This document shows positions 26,348 through 36,027 of a DNA stretch of 64,000 bases, piece after piece. Where the stretch lies: NCBI GenBank assembly GCA_963781785.1, contig CAWAHD010000004.1, forward strand, positions 1 through 64,000, in the 5' to 3' direction. The notes below the pieces were generated by a model. That model saw only the letters and a list, made by a program, of their open reading frames with translations. It ran no database searches and was not told the origin of the DNA. The position numbers and the translations under genes are program-made. Within the stretch, counting starts at the first letter, position 1; each line of letters opens with the position of its first letter. This stretch comes from CAWAHD01 sp963781785. GTDB taxonomy: Bacteria; Planctomycetota; Planctomycetia; Isosphaerales; Isosphaeraceae.

Positions 26348-26435
26348 TTGCTCCTCGCCTCTGCGGCATTGCCGCGGCTGGGAGGAGACGTCGATTGCTC
26401 CGGTCAATTCTCCAAATTACGCAGCAAGCATTTTG

Positions 26436-26950
26436 GTTGGGAGGACAAGTTTTCCATCCCCGATTCGTTTTCCGGTTCCGTCCCGGGTTGAAGTCAGTTC
26501 GCAAGCACCGAAATCGTTCGGATACCAGCGATCTTTTCTCCAGTCGCCTGGTCTTGCCCAAATTACGTACGTGCGGATCGCTCGTCCTCTCGCGATTTCC
26601 TGGAGCGCGGCCGCGAGAGGCGCTCTTCTGGCGCGCGCGATGCCTGCCCGCCGATAAACTGTTATGAGATTGTCCAGTTCCTGTTAAGGAGATTCACAAT
26701 CGCGAGATTGCGGCCCGGCCCGGCCGGGCATCCCGGGGTGGCCAAGGCGACTGGCCCTCGCGGGCGCGTCGGGCTGATATGGGCGCGACCGTGGCTCGGG
26801 CTCTCTCTGGCGAAAGACGCAGTTTTCGGGTACGGTATGGCTCACCCCTCGATGCGCGAATCCCTCCGTGTCGCGATCGTTTCAACCGGTTCGCCAGCCG
26901 ACGCGCGGCGGCTTGCCGGACCGCGGAGCCAGCCTGAAGGGTAAGGACTC
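26436..26950. other. gene-free stretch
   Basis: About 515 bases between the transposon and the histidine kinase. The left part (to about 26660) is relatively AT-rich and may contain the transposon end, including a second CCAAATTACG motif. The right part is GC-rich with palindromic CCGGGCATCCCGG-type sequence. No gene seen. Confidence 0.5.
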
Positions 26951-28813
26951 GTGTCCTATCGCAGTTTCAAACACCTGCTCGGTGAAACCAGCCTGGAGCG
27001 GAAGTGCCGCTTCATCTTCGGGCTCGGCATCCTCGTTTTGGTCACCGCCAGCTTCTTCTGGTACGGCCAGAGGACCGAGAGCCTGGTCATCCGCCAGCGC
27101 ACCGAGAAGGCGCAGATGCTCGTGAACGCCGCGCAGTTGCGCGACCATTACAAGGCCCTCGGTGACTCGAACTACGCGTCGATCATCAACGTCCTCTCGC
27201 GCGGCTTCAAACCTTCGACCGACGAGCTTCCCGACCACATGAGCCGGGTGCTGCCCCCGTACAAGTCGCCGGACGCCAACAAGCAGCCGGCCGACGACTT
27301 CGAGCGAGCGGTGATGGAGCGCTTCATCAAGGCTGCAAGCGCCGGCGACACCGGGCCCAAGAAAGGCGGCGCTCGAGAAACCAGCCAGACGTTCGCCGAT
27401 GGCACCCCAAAATGGATGCAGCGGCACACGAACGGCCGGCGCGATTTCCAGCACGTCCAGGCGGTCTTTTTCACGTCAGGCTGCTTGATGGAGTGCCATG
27501 GCCAGGACGGCACCAATCTCGACAATCATCTATCCCGATTGGCGCCCGACGGTAAGACGTGGATCCAGCCCAAGGAAGGGGACCTGGCCGGGGCCGTCTT
27601 CGTCACGATACCGATGGACAAGACGACCAAAGCGATCAACCAGAATCGCGCATTCTTGATCGCGGCAGCGCTGATCACGGCGATCCTGGCGATGCTGTCG
27701 TCATACATCTTTGTCCGGTACGTGATCGTCAAGCCGGTCAAGCACCTGCGGGACGTGTCCGACGCCATCGCCGCGGGGCGGCTCAATATCCGCGCCCACA
27801 TCCAGACGGGAGACGAGTTCGAAGAGCTGTCGTACGCATTCAATCGAATGCTTCACAACCTGGTCGCCATGCAGCAGGAGCTGCGCGACGTCAACAACGA
27901 CCTGGACAAGAAGGTCGACGAACTGGCGCAGGCCAACCTGGCCCTGTTCGAGATGAATCGCTTGAAGAGCGATTTTCTGGCGACGATGAGCCACGAGCTG
28001 CGGACTCCGCTCAACTCGATCATCGGGTTCTCTGAGGTGCTTTCCGCCAGCGAAGTGCTGAACGATCGCCATCGTCGCTATGCCGGCAATATCCAGTCGT
28101 CCGGCAAGATGCTGCTGTCGATGATCAACGACATTCTCGACCTCGCCAAGATCGAGAGCGGCAAGATGGAAGTGCGCAGCGAAGATTTTTCAATCAGGGA
28201 TGTTTGCGAGGGGCTGGCGAACCTGTCTCGTCCGGTTGCCGAGCGCAAGAACATTATCCTCGAGTGCAGGCTGGACGAAGCCATTCCGCTCTTGCGGCAG
28301 GACCCTGGCAAGCTCCGGCAGATCATTTACAACCTGCTTTCGAATGCGATCAAGTTCACCCCGGAAGGGGGCCGCGTGACCTTGCGTGCCCAGGCGGAGG
28401 GCCGGTTCGTGGTCATCGAAGTGCAGGACACCGGCATTGGCATTGCGGAGGAGGATCGAGAAACCATTTTCGAGAAGTTCCGCCAGGCCAAGCTACCCGG
28501 CCAGGGCGAGACCGTATTGACGCGCGAGTACCACGGCACCGGGCTAGGGCTCTCGATCGTCCGGGAGCTGACGAAGCTCCTGGGCGGCGACGTCCACCTG
28601 GAGAGCCAGACGGGCCAGGGGAGCACATTCACCGTGCGGATCCCGCTCATGCTTCCGGGAAACCGCAAATTCGAAGTGATGCTTTCGGATGAGCGCATCG
28701 ACCTCACCAAGGCCCGTCGCATTGACGCGCATGCGCCCTTGCCCCACCTTTCGCTTGCTCGTCCTCAGCCGGTGCTGCCCCAGGGAGAGCGCGTCAACCC
28801 AATCCGTCCATGA
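26951..28813 (+). CDS. sensor histidine kinase with DUF3365-like periplasmic domain carrying a c-type heme motif
   Basis: 620 residues from GTG. Order: TM1 (FIFGLGILVLVTASFFW), a periplasmic DUF3365/Tll0287-like domain to about residue 228 containing SGCLMECHG (Cys178, Cys182, His183), TM2 (AALITAILAMLSSYIFV), HAMP, coiled coil, HisKA (FLATMSHELRTPLNSIIG, His near 348) and HATPase (LLSNAIKFTPEGG, DTGIGI, GTGLGLSIV). C-x3-C-H is a variant of the CXXCH heme c site, so a redox or gas sensor is plausible. No response regulator lies next to it. The last 35 residues are unstructured. Confidence 0.9.
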   Translation: MSYRSFKHLLGETSLERKCRFIFGLGILVLVTASFFWYGQRTESLVIRQRTEKAQMLVNAAQLRDHYKALGDSNYASIINVLSRGFKPSTDELPDHMSRVLPPYKSPDANKQPADDFERAVMERFIKAASAGDTGPKKGGARETSQTFADGTPKWMQRHTNGRRDFQHVQAVFFTSGCLMECHGQDGTNLDNHLSRLAPDGKTWIQPKEGDLAGAVFVTIPMDKTTKAINQNRAFLIAAALITAILAMLSSYIFVRYVIVKPVKHLRDVSDAIAAGRLNIRAHIQTGDEFEELSYAFNRMLHNLVAMQQELRDVNNDLDKKVDELAQANLALFEMNRLKSDFLATMSHELRTPLNSIIGFSEVLSASEVLNDRHRRYAGNIQSSGKMLLSMINDILDLAKIESGKMEVRSEDFSIRDVCEGLANLSRPVAERKNIILECRLDEAIPLLRQDPGKLRQIIYNLLSNAIKFTPEGGRVTLRAQAEGRFVVIEVQDTGIGIAEEDRETIFEKFRQAKLPGQGETVLTREYHGTGLGLSIVRELTKLLGGDVHLESQTGQGSTFTVRIPLMLPGNRKFEVMLSDERIDLTKARRIDAHAPLPHLSLARPQPVLPQGERVNPIRP

Positions 28814-28825
28814 CCTGAGGACCCG

Positions 28826-30227
28826 ATGAGACGACTCCCACCTGGTGTGCTACCGAGTCGAGATCTGCGCCTGATCAACCGTCTGATCACCTGCCTCGCG
28901 CTGTTGTGCTGCGCCATCGTCACCGATCAGAATCTTGGCGCCGCCGAGCTCAGAGTTGGTGCTGCCGCCGAAGTCTTGAAGGCCACCGACGACATGGTGA
29001 TCGGAGGAGGGATCGGCCCGGGGAAAGCGACCGGTCAGGAAGGCGAGCTCCGGGCGGTCGCTGTGGTTGTCCAGGACCCTTTTCAGGCAAAGGTCGCTCT
29101 GGTTTCTTGCGATGTGCTGATGGTCGATCGCGATGTCCTTGACCGGGCCGCCCGGCGGATCGAACAGGCAACGGGCATCCCATTTGACCACATCCTGGTG
29201 AGCGCAACCCACACCCACCACGCGCCGACCACGGCCACCATCCATGGGTATACCCGCGAGGAAGGCTTCACACGGCAGCTCGAAGACAAGATCGTTCAAG
29301 CCGTAACGAAGGCTGACAGCCGGCTTGGGCCAGCCACCTTACTGTTCCGGCTGGGCGAAGAGTCGTCGGTTGGAAAGAACAGCCGCCTCTTGCTCGGTGA
29401 CGGCGCGATCTTCTGGGTCGGAAGCCGCGATGATGCCGTGCGGCCCACCGGCCCATTTGATCCCGAGTTGCCCGTCCTGGCCTTCCGCCGGACCGACGGC
29501 CAATTCGAGGCCGTCCTGTTCAACCATTCCACCCACACAATCGGCACCCACCGGCCAGGCGTCCGCTCGCCTTCGTTCTATGGCCTGGCGGCCCAGGCGC
29601 TCGAGAAGAAGCACGGAGGCAGTTTCCTCTTCTTTGAAGGCGCGTCAGGCTCAACCCACAACCTCGACGTGCCCACCCCCGAGGCCACTCACCGCATCCA
29701 GGATGCGGTGGAAAATGCCCTCGCGGCAGCCGCACCGCACCCGGTTGCGCGGGTGCGCGCGGTGCGGAAACGGCTCTCCGTGAAGGTTCGCCATTTTGAT
29801 GAGGCCGCGGAGCAAGAGGCCGTGGCCCTTTATTGCTCGAAACGGATCAAGGATCCCGCCGGGGCGAAGAAGGTGATCGAGGTTTTCCGCACGATGCGCG
29901 CAACTGGCTCCGCGGCAGGGAATGGAACGAGAGACGTGGGTGCAGGCACTCCTGATCGGTGACGTGGCTCTGGTCGGGGTGCCTGGCGAATTCTTCACCG
30001 TGCTGGGTGAGGACATCAAGCGGCGCTCCCCATTCCGCTATACGTTCGTCTTCGAGCTGGCTAACGACTATATCGGGTATATCCCCGATCAGACGGGCTT
30101 CGATCGCGGCGGGTACCAGGTCTGGACCGGGCTGCACAGCTTCGTCGAGCGAGGGACCGGCGAGATGATCGTCTCCGAGTGCGTCGGCCTGCTCAAGCGA
30201 CTTCACGATGAGGAGCGTTCGCCATGA
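28826..30227 (+). CDS. neutral/alkaline ceramidase-type hydrolase, secreted (frameshifted)
   Basis: About 467 residues with a signal peptide (LITCLALLCCAIVTDQNLGA). The neutral ceramidase N-terminal fold is indicated by LVSCDVLMVDRDVLDRAA, the metal-site HTHHAPTTATIHG, FNHSTHTIGTHRPG and FFEGASGSTHNLD. After a one-base shift at about 29896-29901 the protein continues QGMERETWVQALLIGDVALV, GVPGEFF and ELANDYIGYIPDQTGF, as in homologues. Planctomycetes carry many such paralogues whose substrates are unknown, so true ceramide hydrolysis is not implied. The stop overlaps the ROK kinase start. Confidence 0.85.
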
Positions 30228-31209
30228 GTTCGCGGAGCCACTTGCCTCCGGTGATTGGCATCGATCTGGGCGGAACCAAAATCCTGGTCGGAGTCGTTGG
30301 CGGGGACAACGAAATACTCGGTCGCGCCAAGTGCCCGACGCCCGCGAAGGACGGTGGGCCGGTGATTGTCGCCGCGATGGTCCGCGGCGTTCAGGAAGCG
30401 CTCGATGAAGCCGGGCTCAGCATGGGCGAGATTGCTGCTGCCGCGATCGGAACCCCGGGACCGCTCGACCCCGATTCGGGCACCATACTTTGGAGCTCGA
30501 ACCTGAACGTCGAGAATTTTGCGATCGGGCGGGAGCTATCCGCAGCCATCGATCGGCCAGTCCTGGTGCGCAACGACGTCCGCGTCGGAGGCTATGCCGA
30601 ATTCCGGCTGGGTGCGGCGCGAGGATATCGCGATGTGATCGCGGTCTTTGTCGGCACGGGGATCGGTGGGTGTCTCATTCGACACGGCGAAGTGATCGCC
30701 GGGTCGACCGGCAACGCGGGTGAGCTCGGTCACATGATCATCAAGGCGGGCGGGCCAAGGTGCGGCTGCGGCGCTCGGGGCTGCATGGAGGCTCTCGCCA
30801 GCAAGACCGCAATCGCGCGGCGCATCGACAAGGCTGTTCGCAAGGGACTGCCGACGGTCCTGGCTGACAAGATCGCCCGGAAGGGAGGCCGGCTCAAGAG
30901 CGGGGACCTGGCCGACGCGGTCGCCGACAAGGACCTGGTCGCGCTCAAGGAAGTCCAGCGAGCTGCCCACTTCCTCGGCATCGGGCTGGGCAGTTTGATC
31001 AACGTCTTCGGCCCGGAGATTGTCGTCGTTGGCGGAGGAGTACCTGGGCGCTCGGCGACCACTATGTCGAGCTTGTCCGAATTGCGGCGCGCTCCCAGGT
31101 CCTCACCGATCCGCAGGGAATCATCAAGATCGAACGAGCGGCCCTGGGCGATGACGCCGGAATACTCGGGGCGGCCCTCGTCGCTCGCGACCATTTTCTG
31201 CGCACTTGA
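30224..31209 (+). CDS. ROK-family sugar kinase (glucokinase-like, frameshifted)
   Basis: About 327 residues. ATP-binding start VIGIDLGGTKILVGVVGG, sugar-site region VLVRNDVRVGGYAEFRLGAA, FVGTGIGGCLI, and the ROK zinc motif CGCGARGCMEALAS after GNAGELGHM. A shift at about 31038-31045 breaks the last segment. In the other frame it continues ALGDHYVELVRIAARSQVL and ends ALVARDHFLRT at 31209. It probably phosphorylates glucose or a related hexose. It is coupled to the ceramidase-type gene by a four-base overlap; the reason for the pairing is not evident. Confidence 0.88.
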
Positions 31210-31249
31210 CCGAAACGATCAGCGCGCTCCTTTTCCCAGAGGTCGGTCA

Positions 31250-31981
31250 TCACCGAGCCGTGTCCGGACCCACGCGATTCCTCCGCGACCGCCGCCGCAA
31301 GAGTGGAACACCTGCCACCAGAACCAGCATGCCGGTCGCGGCCTGGACCAGGCTGGCCGGCTCAGGAACAGAGCTCAAGTTAAGAACCGCCGAGGGCAGA
31401 GAGACCAGGTCCTGATTCAGGGTGTTGGTTTCGTCGTGTGTGGCCTGCCAGAATTCGGCCGAGTAAACGATGGACGGGTTGTAGCCGGCGAAGGCGATCA
31501 GCGTGTTGTAATCGGCCGTCAGCACTGAATCGCTGGAGCTCATCGAGAATGCGCTCGCTCCCGGGCCTGGATTGTTGTCGGTTGTGTACCAGATCGCAAG
31601 CTGGACAGCGGCCCGCGCTTGGACGGAGCTCTGGTCCTGGGCGAGCAACCACCCGATCCGATTGTCAACATCGCTATAGGTGCTATTGGAGAAGGACATG
31701 CTCGAGATTTGATTGATCGTGTAGGTTGAGCCGAGATTGTTGTCGTGCCAGAGATCGGCGCAATAGAACAGGGGAGCCGTGGTCCCGTAGCTCACTTGCG
31801 GGTCGACGTACATCGCGGCGGAATTGCTGCCGGTCCCGTCGGAATTCGTGTAGTTGATGGTGACGATGGGCGACGCGCCCGTTCCATCGTAGAGCTGCAG
31901 GTTGGTGATTTGCCCGGCGCTCGCCGAGCTCACCCAGCACAAAGAGAGAGTGGCTATCACGATACCCAAATATTTATTCAT
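31250..31981 (-). CDS. PEP-CTERM protein with putative internal thioester
   Basis: 243 residues: signal peptide (YLGIVIATLSLCWVSSASA), extracellular domain, then the sorting signal VPEPASLVQAATGMLVLVAG with a basic end (LLRRRSRR). The domain has LFYCADLWHDN (Cys74) and RAAVQLAIWYTTDN (Gln127), the Cys...Gln arrangement and Q-x-A-I-W context of thioester (TED/TQxA) adhesins. An exosortase would process the C-terminus. GGAGAG precedes the ATG. The thioester is a prediction from motif order only. Confidence 0.8.
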   Translation of the reverse strand: MNKYLGIVIATLSLCWVSSASAGQITNLQLYDGTGASPIVTINYTNSDGTGSNSAAMYVDPQVSYGTTAPLFYCADLWHDNNLGSTYTINQISSMSFSNSTYSDVDNRIGWLLAQDQSSVQARAAVQLAIWYTTDNNPGPGASAFSMSSSDSVLTADYNTLIAFAGYNPSIVYSAEFWQATHDETNTLNQDLVSLPSAVLNLSSVPEPASLVQAATGMLVLVAGVPLLRRRSRRNRVGPDTAR

Positions 31982-32530
31982 CGTCTCTCCAGGATGTCGC
32001 AATCGCGGACTGCACGCAGCCAGGGCGGTCCGCGATGACTTGTCCCCGAGCTCACAGACATCGGTCGTGTGTAAGGATAATTCGTGGGATTTGAGGGAAG
32101 TGACATGGATGTTGATCGGATTCGACAGGAGTGGTGATTTCCGCGGACGCCTCGGGGATTTCGAGAGACCGTCGTCACGCGGCTCTACCGGGCCGATAAA
32201 GCGAAGTGCGGGGAGCTGGAGCTCAGGCAACCCGTTCCCCAAGGAGAGGGAGCCAGAAGCAATCCAGCGGCCGCCGGTGGGGCTCGCCCCTCACCCCAGC
32301 CCGCTCCCCAAGGAGAGGGAGCCAGAACGGACCAGCGGCCGCCGGTGGGGCTCGCCCCTCACCCCAGCCCGCTCCCCAAGGAGAGGGAGCCAGAACGGAC
32401 CAGCGGCCGCCGGTGGGGCTCGCCCCTCACCCCAGCCCGCTCCCCAAGGAGAGGGAGCCAGAACGATCCATCGGCCGCCGGTACGGCTCGCCCCGCACCC
32501 CAGCCCGTCGGCCTCCTCGGGCGCGACGCG
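31982..32530. other. gene-free stretch dominated by a tandem repeat
   Basis: About 550 bases between two minus-strand genes. Half is the 68-bp tandem repeat described separately; the remainder upstream of the PEP-CTERM gene is unremarkable. The repeats are open in one plus-strand frame, but the translation is a low-complexity Pro/Gly/Arg repeat and not a credible protein. Confidence 0.6.
32230..32503. repeat. four tandem copies of a 68-bp repeat
   Basis: Units start at about 32230, 32300, 32368 and 32436. The second and third are nearly identical, the first is two bases longer, and the fourth has several substitutions. Each contains CTCCCCAAGGAGAGGGAG and CTCACCCCAGCCCG. The sequence resembles GC-rich dispersed repeats of the TTGGGGTGAGGG type found in many bacterial genomes. 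Confidence 0.85.
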
Positions 32531-34655
32531 TCAGGCTCTTGCTCGCGCGCGCGTCTGACGCGCGGGGTCTGTCGGGATCCCGGTGGGGGTCCTCTCGCCA
32601 TTCAAGGCCGACCCCACTCCCGCCGGGAGTGGCTGATGGATCGGCTCCGGAGGAAGAGGCAATGGAAGGTGGACCTGAAAGAGAGTGCCCTGCCCTGGGT
32701 TACTGGACCATTCGATCCGGCCGCCGGCCAGGGCGACGATTCGAGCGGCCCTCGGTAAGCCGAGGCCCAGCCCGCGGCCGGCCTGTCGGCCGCAGTAGAA
32801 TGGGTCGAAGATGTGAGTGCCGTCGAGGGGAGTGATACCCTTGCCGGTGTCGCTGAACCACCAGCACAGCTCCCCGGATTGCACGCGCGACCCGACCTGG
32901 ATCGCACCTCCCGGCGGCGTTGCTTCAATCGCATTGCGCAGCAAGATCTCGGCGAGGTGCCGCAGTCCCTCGGGGTCTGTCCACGCCGCGGGCGAACCCT
33001 CGTCGATCTCGCTCATCAGGCGGATTTGCTTGGTCGCACACTCTTCTTGGAACGTCCGCAGAACTTCTCGGATGACTTCCGACGGTCGAAACGCTCGCGG
33101 CCGCGGCGCCGGTGGCCGCGCCACGAAGATCAAGTCGCGGAGAATCCGGTGTGCTCGAGTCGCCTGGTTCAGCATGATACCCAGGGAACGCGCTGTCTCC
33201 GGTTCGTCGGTTCGGGCGAGCAGAAGCTGTGCGCGGCCGGCGATCACCGCGAGCGGGTTATTGAGTTCGTGGCCGGCGCCCGCGGCAAATTCGCTCAGTG
33301 CGTCGAGCTTGCCTTCCTCAAGCCGGGCCTGCTCGGTCTCGATCCGCCTCCGAAACGACGCCACCACGCTCCGCAGCCGGGTCGCGAGCACGGCACGGTC
33401 CGATACGAGGCCCGCCCACGATTCCCAGGCGCTCCTGGTCGCTTTCGAGTTCAGCCGCAGCGTGAGCTCGCTGGGGTCGCAATCGCTCCAAAGCTTGACG
33501 AGAGCTCGGGTTCGCCCGCGCACTTGCAAGGGCAGCAAAAGCGTGGGCGCCGGCTCCAGGGCGGCAGCCGGCCCGGATCGGCCGTCGTCATTCGGCGGGG
33601 GCACCGGTGTGTCTTGCTTGAGCTGGCTCGTTTCGGGGTCTACCCAGTCCACGCGCGCGGCTGTGACGTCGGGCTCGGCACACCAGGCGAGCGCGGCACG
33701 CGATGCCCACTCCTGGGGCGAATCCGCAGGGTGGGAATCAACGAGGGCTTGAAGAAAACGGTCGGCACGCTCGCTCGCCTGCCGCTCGGCGGCGAGCCTG
33801 AGGAGGAGTCGCGCGTTCTGGCGCGTCAACCGCTCTTCGTGCGGGGTCGCGTCGGCGGCGGCGAACGCGGCGCTCGCGCGAGCCTGGACCTCGGCGACGA
33901 GGATCCTCAGCCGGTGCTGGGGGGGCGGCGCATGTTCGGGGCGCCTTGACGCCGAGTGACCAAGGTGTGTGTTCGGCCCAGCGGCACGCCTCCTGGATGA
34001 AGGCGAGCCGGTCGGGTTCGAGGGCCGCTTCGCGAAGCCCACGACCGTGCTCTCCATGGAGCCAGGCCGCGTCGATTACCAGAGGCTCGCAGCCCCACTT
34101 CTCAGCCAGATGACGCCCGAGCTCGTCCAGGTCGAATTCGAGCGCGGTGATTTCTGTTTGTCGACGGGCGGCCAGGGTTTCGGCGTGCCACCATCCAACC
34201 AACCACTGGGGGTCGACGGCTGCGACTGCCCAGCACCCGAGGCGGCAAAGGAGGCCCGCCCTGGCCACGGACTCGGAATCGGGATCACCCGCGTCGCTGG
34301 CGAGCGCACGCGCGGCGACGCTGACCGCGACCGAGTGGTGCCAGAGCCTGTCGATCATCTCCGCGACGGGCTCCGCGACGTCGGAAAAGCGCCACCAAGG
34401 GGTGTCCGCGATCACGCTCAAGGGATCGATCGGCGCACAAGCCGACGAAACGGCCTGCATCCATCCGGGATCGAGGTCCAGGATCGACCTCGGCTTGCGG
34501 CGACTCGGCGCCTGGACCGGTTCGCCATCGGGGTCCCTGGGAAGTGCGCTCAAGATCGAGCGCGCCGTGAGCGGGCGGAGCGGAAGCCGGTCCAGCCCCA
34601 GGATGCGGCGCCTTGGCTCTGCGGAGGCCGATTCGCGGCGCGAATGGACATACAC
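32531..34655 (-). CDS. HDOD-domain/histidine kinase fusion (frameshifted)
   Basis: About 705 residues from GTG with GAAGGAG seven bases upstream. The N-terminal 240 residues look like an HDOD domain (WHHSVAVSVAARALASDAGD, LCRLGCWAVAAVDPQWLVG). A central helical/GAF-like region follows, then HisKA (LSEFAAGAGHELNNPLAVIA) and HATPase (ILLRNAIEATPPGGAI, FSDTGKGITPLDG, GRGLGLGLPRAARI). The two parts are joined across a run of seven G/C bases (33919-33925) where a one-base shift occurs. The protein has no membrane span, so it is a cytosolic kinase. It lies downstream of a HTH-REC gene on the same strand, probably its partner. Confidence 0.82.
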
Positions 34656-34788
34656 CGGGGGGCTCCTTCCCGTCCGGGTTCCTGGCGAGCCGGGCGCCCA
34701 AGTCGTTAGTTGAAGCGCAGATGACAGTTGTGCCTCTGCGCCCCCGCTAGCTACGTTGGGTCGAACGCCCTTGAGAGACGAAGAGCGC

Positions 34789-35400
34789 TCAGCCGACGAC
34801 GCTCGCCTCCATATCCAAGAGTCGGCAGACGCGGCGCATCAGTTCATCGATATCCAGCGGTTTGTGCAAGAAGTCGTCCGCGCCGGATTCGCTGAGTTCT
34901 CGGATCTTGTCTTCCTCGATCATCCCGGAGATGCAGATGATCTTGATGTCGGACATCGTGGGATCACGCCGGATCAGCTCGCAGACCGCCTGTCCATTGA
35001 TGTCCGGCAGCATCACGTCGAGGATGATCAGGTCGGGATGATACTCCTTGGCGAGCATGCCGGCACCAAAGCCGTTGTTGACGACCTTGGTCTCGAAGCG
35101 GGAGTCGCCCGCGAACACCTCGGCGATCAGATCCACCACGGCCTGATCGTCGTCAACGATAAGGATCCGGCGTCGTCCGCTCTCCAAGGCATCGGTGGGG
35201 ATGCCGTTTTCCTTCATGAACCGGAAGAGCGAATCGCGGGGAATCCGCCGGAACCGCGATCCCGGCACACGGAATCCCTTGAGTTGACCCGAGTCGAAGC
35301 AGCGAATGATCGTCTGCTGACTCACCTTGCACACTTTGGCCGCCTCGCCGGTCGTGAAAACCGTCTTCATCGTTGTGTAGGTCCCATCTTGTGAGATCAT
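34789..35400 (-). CDS. response regulator with N-terminal helix-turn-helix
   Basis: 203 residues. The N-terminal MerR/excisionase-type helix-turn-helix (FTTGEAAKVCKVSQQTIIRC, KGFRVPGSRFRRIPRD) is followed by a receiver domain: acidic pair in ILIVDDDQAVV, phospho-acceptor in LIILDVMLPD, then CISGM and the lysine in FLHKPLDIDEL. This reverses the usual REC-then-output order. The start at 35400 has GGAGAGGG upstream; a shorter start at 35370 is possible. About 130 bases upstream of the HDOD kinase, with which it likely forms a two-component system. Confidence 0.9.
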   Translation of the reverse strand: MISQDGTYTTMKTVFTTGEAAKVCKVSQQTIIRCFDSGQLKGFRVPGSRFRRIPRDSLFRFMKENGIPTDALESGRRRILIVDDDQAVVDLIAEVFAGDSRFETKVVNNGFGAGMLAKEYHPDLIILDVMLPDINGQAVCELIRRDPTMSDIKIICISGMIEEDKIRELSESGADDFLHKPLDIDELMRRVCRLLDMEASVVG

Positions 35401-36027
35401 AGACAAGGCCCTCCCTCTCCCAGTCAATTGGGACTCGTGCGGAGCAGGAAGACGACGCCTGATCGGCCTCCGTGCTAATCCTTCTCACGACGCGTGCCCA
35501 ACTTCGATTGCCCCTCCCCGCGGTTCCGTAAACCACACCAAACCCACGATTGCTCACCGCTGTTAAAGTCTACGAAGTCTTTTAAGCTTACCAGATTTAC
35601 CGAGCTAACCAATTGTAGGATATGACGCAACCTTGTCAATCCGTTTGCCTTTGCTGGCTGCCTCTCGCGACCCCGCCTTCCTTGAAAGATGCGAGGCTGA
35701 GTGAGTTTTAACGTTTCCAGCGGTTTTGTGCCAGGAAAAATGGGAAAAAAAGTTAAGTGGTCCCGAGCACCGCGCCCTCAAGGTGGCTAGTTTCGGCCGG
35801 ACTGACAAGGAAACGCGAAGAAGCGGACATTGGCATCATCACCCGATTGGGCATACGCGCGAAAGTGACAGCTTGTCAGTGGATTGCGAAGATCCGATGA
35901 AATCGTTCGTTCTCGGTTGTCGAATTTGAGCGCCGCGGCACGCGGCCCAAACGAAGCAATTCGGGGGGGCAACGCGCACTGAGAGGATCTCGGAGCGTGG
36001 GGCAGGCACTGCCGGGCAGAGTGACGC
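35401..36027. other. gene-free stretch
   Basis: About 630 bases between the response regulator start and the mnmG stop. It is more AT-rich than its surroundings around 35570-35760. It presumably contains the promoter of the response regulator/kinase operon; no clear -35/-10 pair could be chosen. No gene recognised. Confidence 0.5.

Larger units (their letters stand above)
22004..26435 (-). mobile_element. transposon with two different DDE (rve) integrases and a coiled-coil protein
   Basis: Three overlapping genes read leftward: integrase A (24605-26347), a 232-residue helper (23910-24608) and integrase B (22004-23944). Both integrases carry their own D,D,E set, and neither is a duplicate of the other. 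No ATPase (TnsC/IstB-like) gene is seen. Possible end motifs are CAAAATGC...GTAATT at 22005-22022 and its inverted counterpart at 26415-26435, with a further CCAAATTACGTACG at 26558-26571. The true ends and target duplication could not be fixed, so the boundaries are estimates. Confidence 0.7.

Noticed and set aside
32230..32503. CRISPR-like array
   Set aside because: Units are contiguous 68-bp tandem copies without unique spacers, and no cas genes lie nearby.
32206..32835. 209-residue plus-strand protein made of Pro/Gly/Arg repeats
   Set aside because: It translates the 68-bp tandem repeat and runs into the antisense of the histidine kinase; no start signal.
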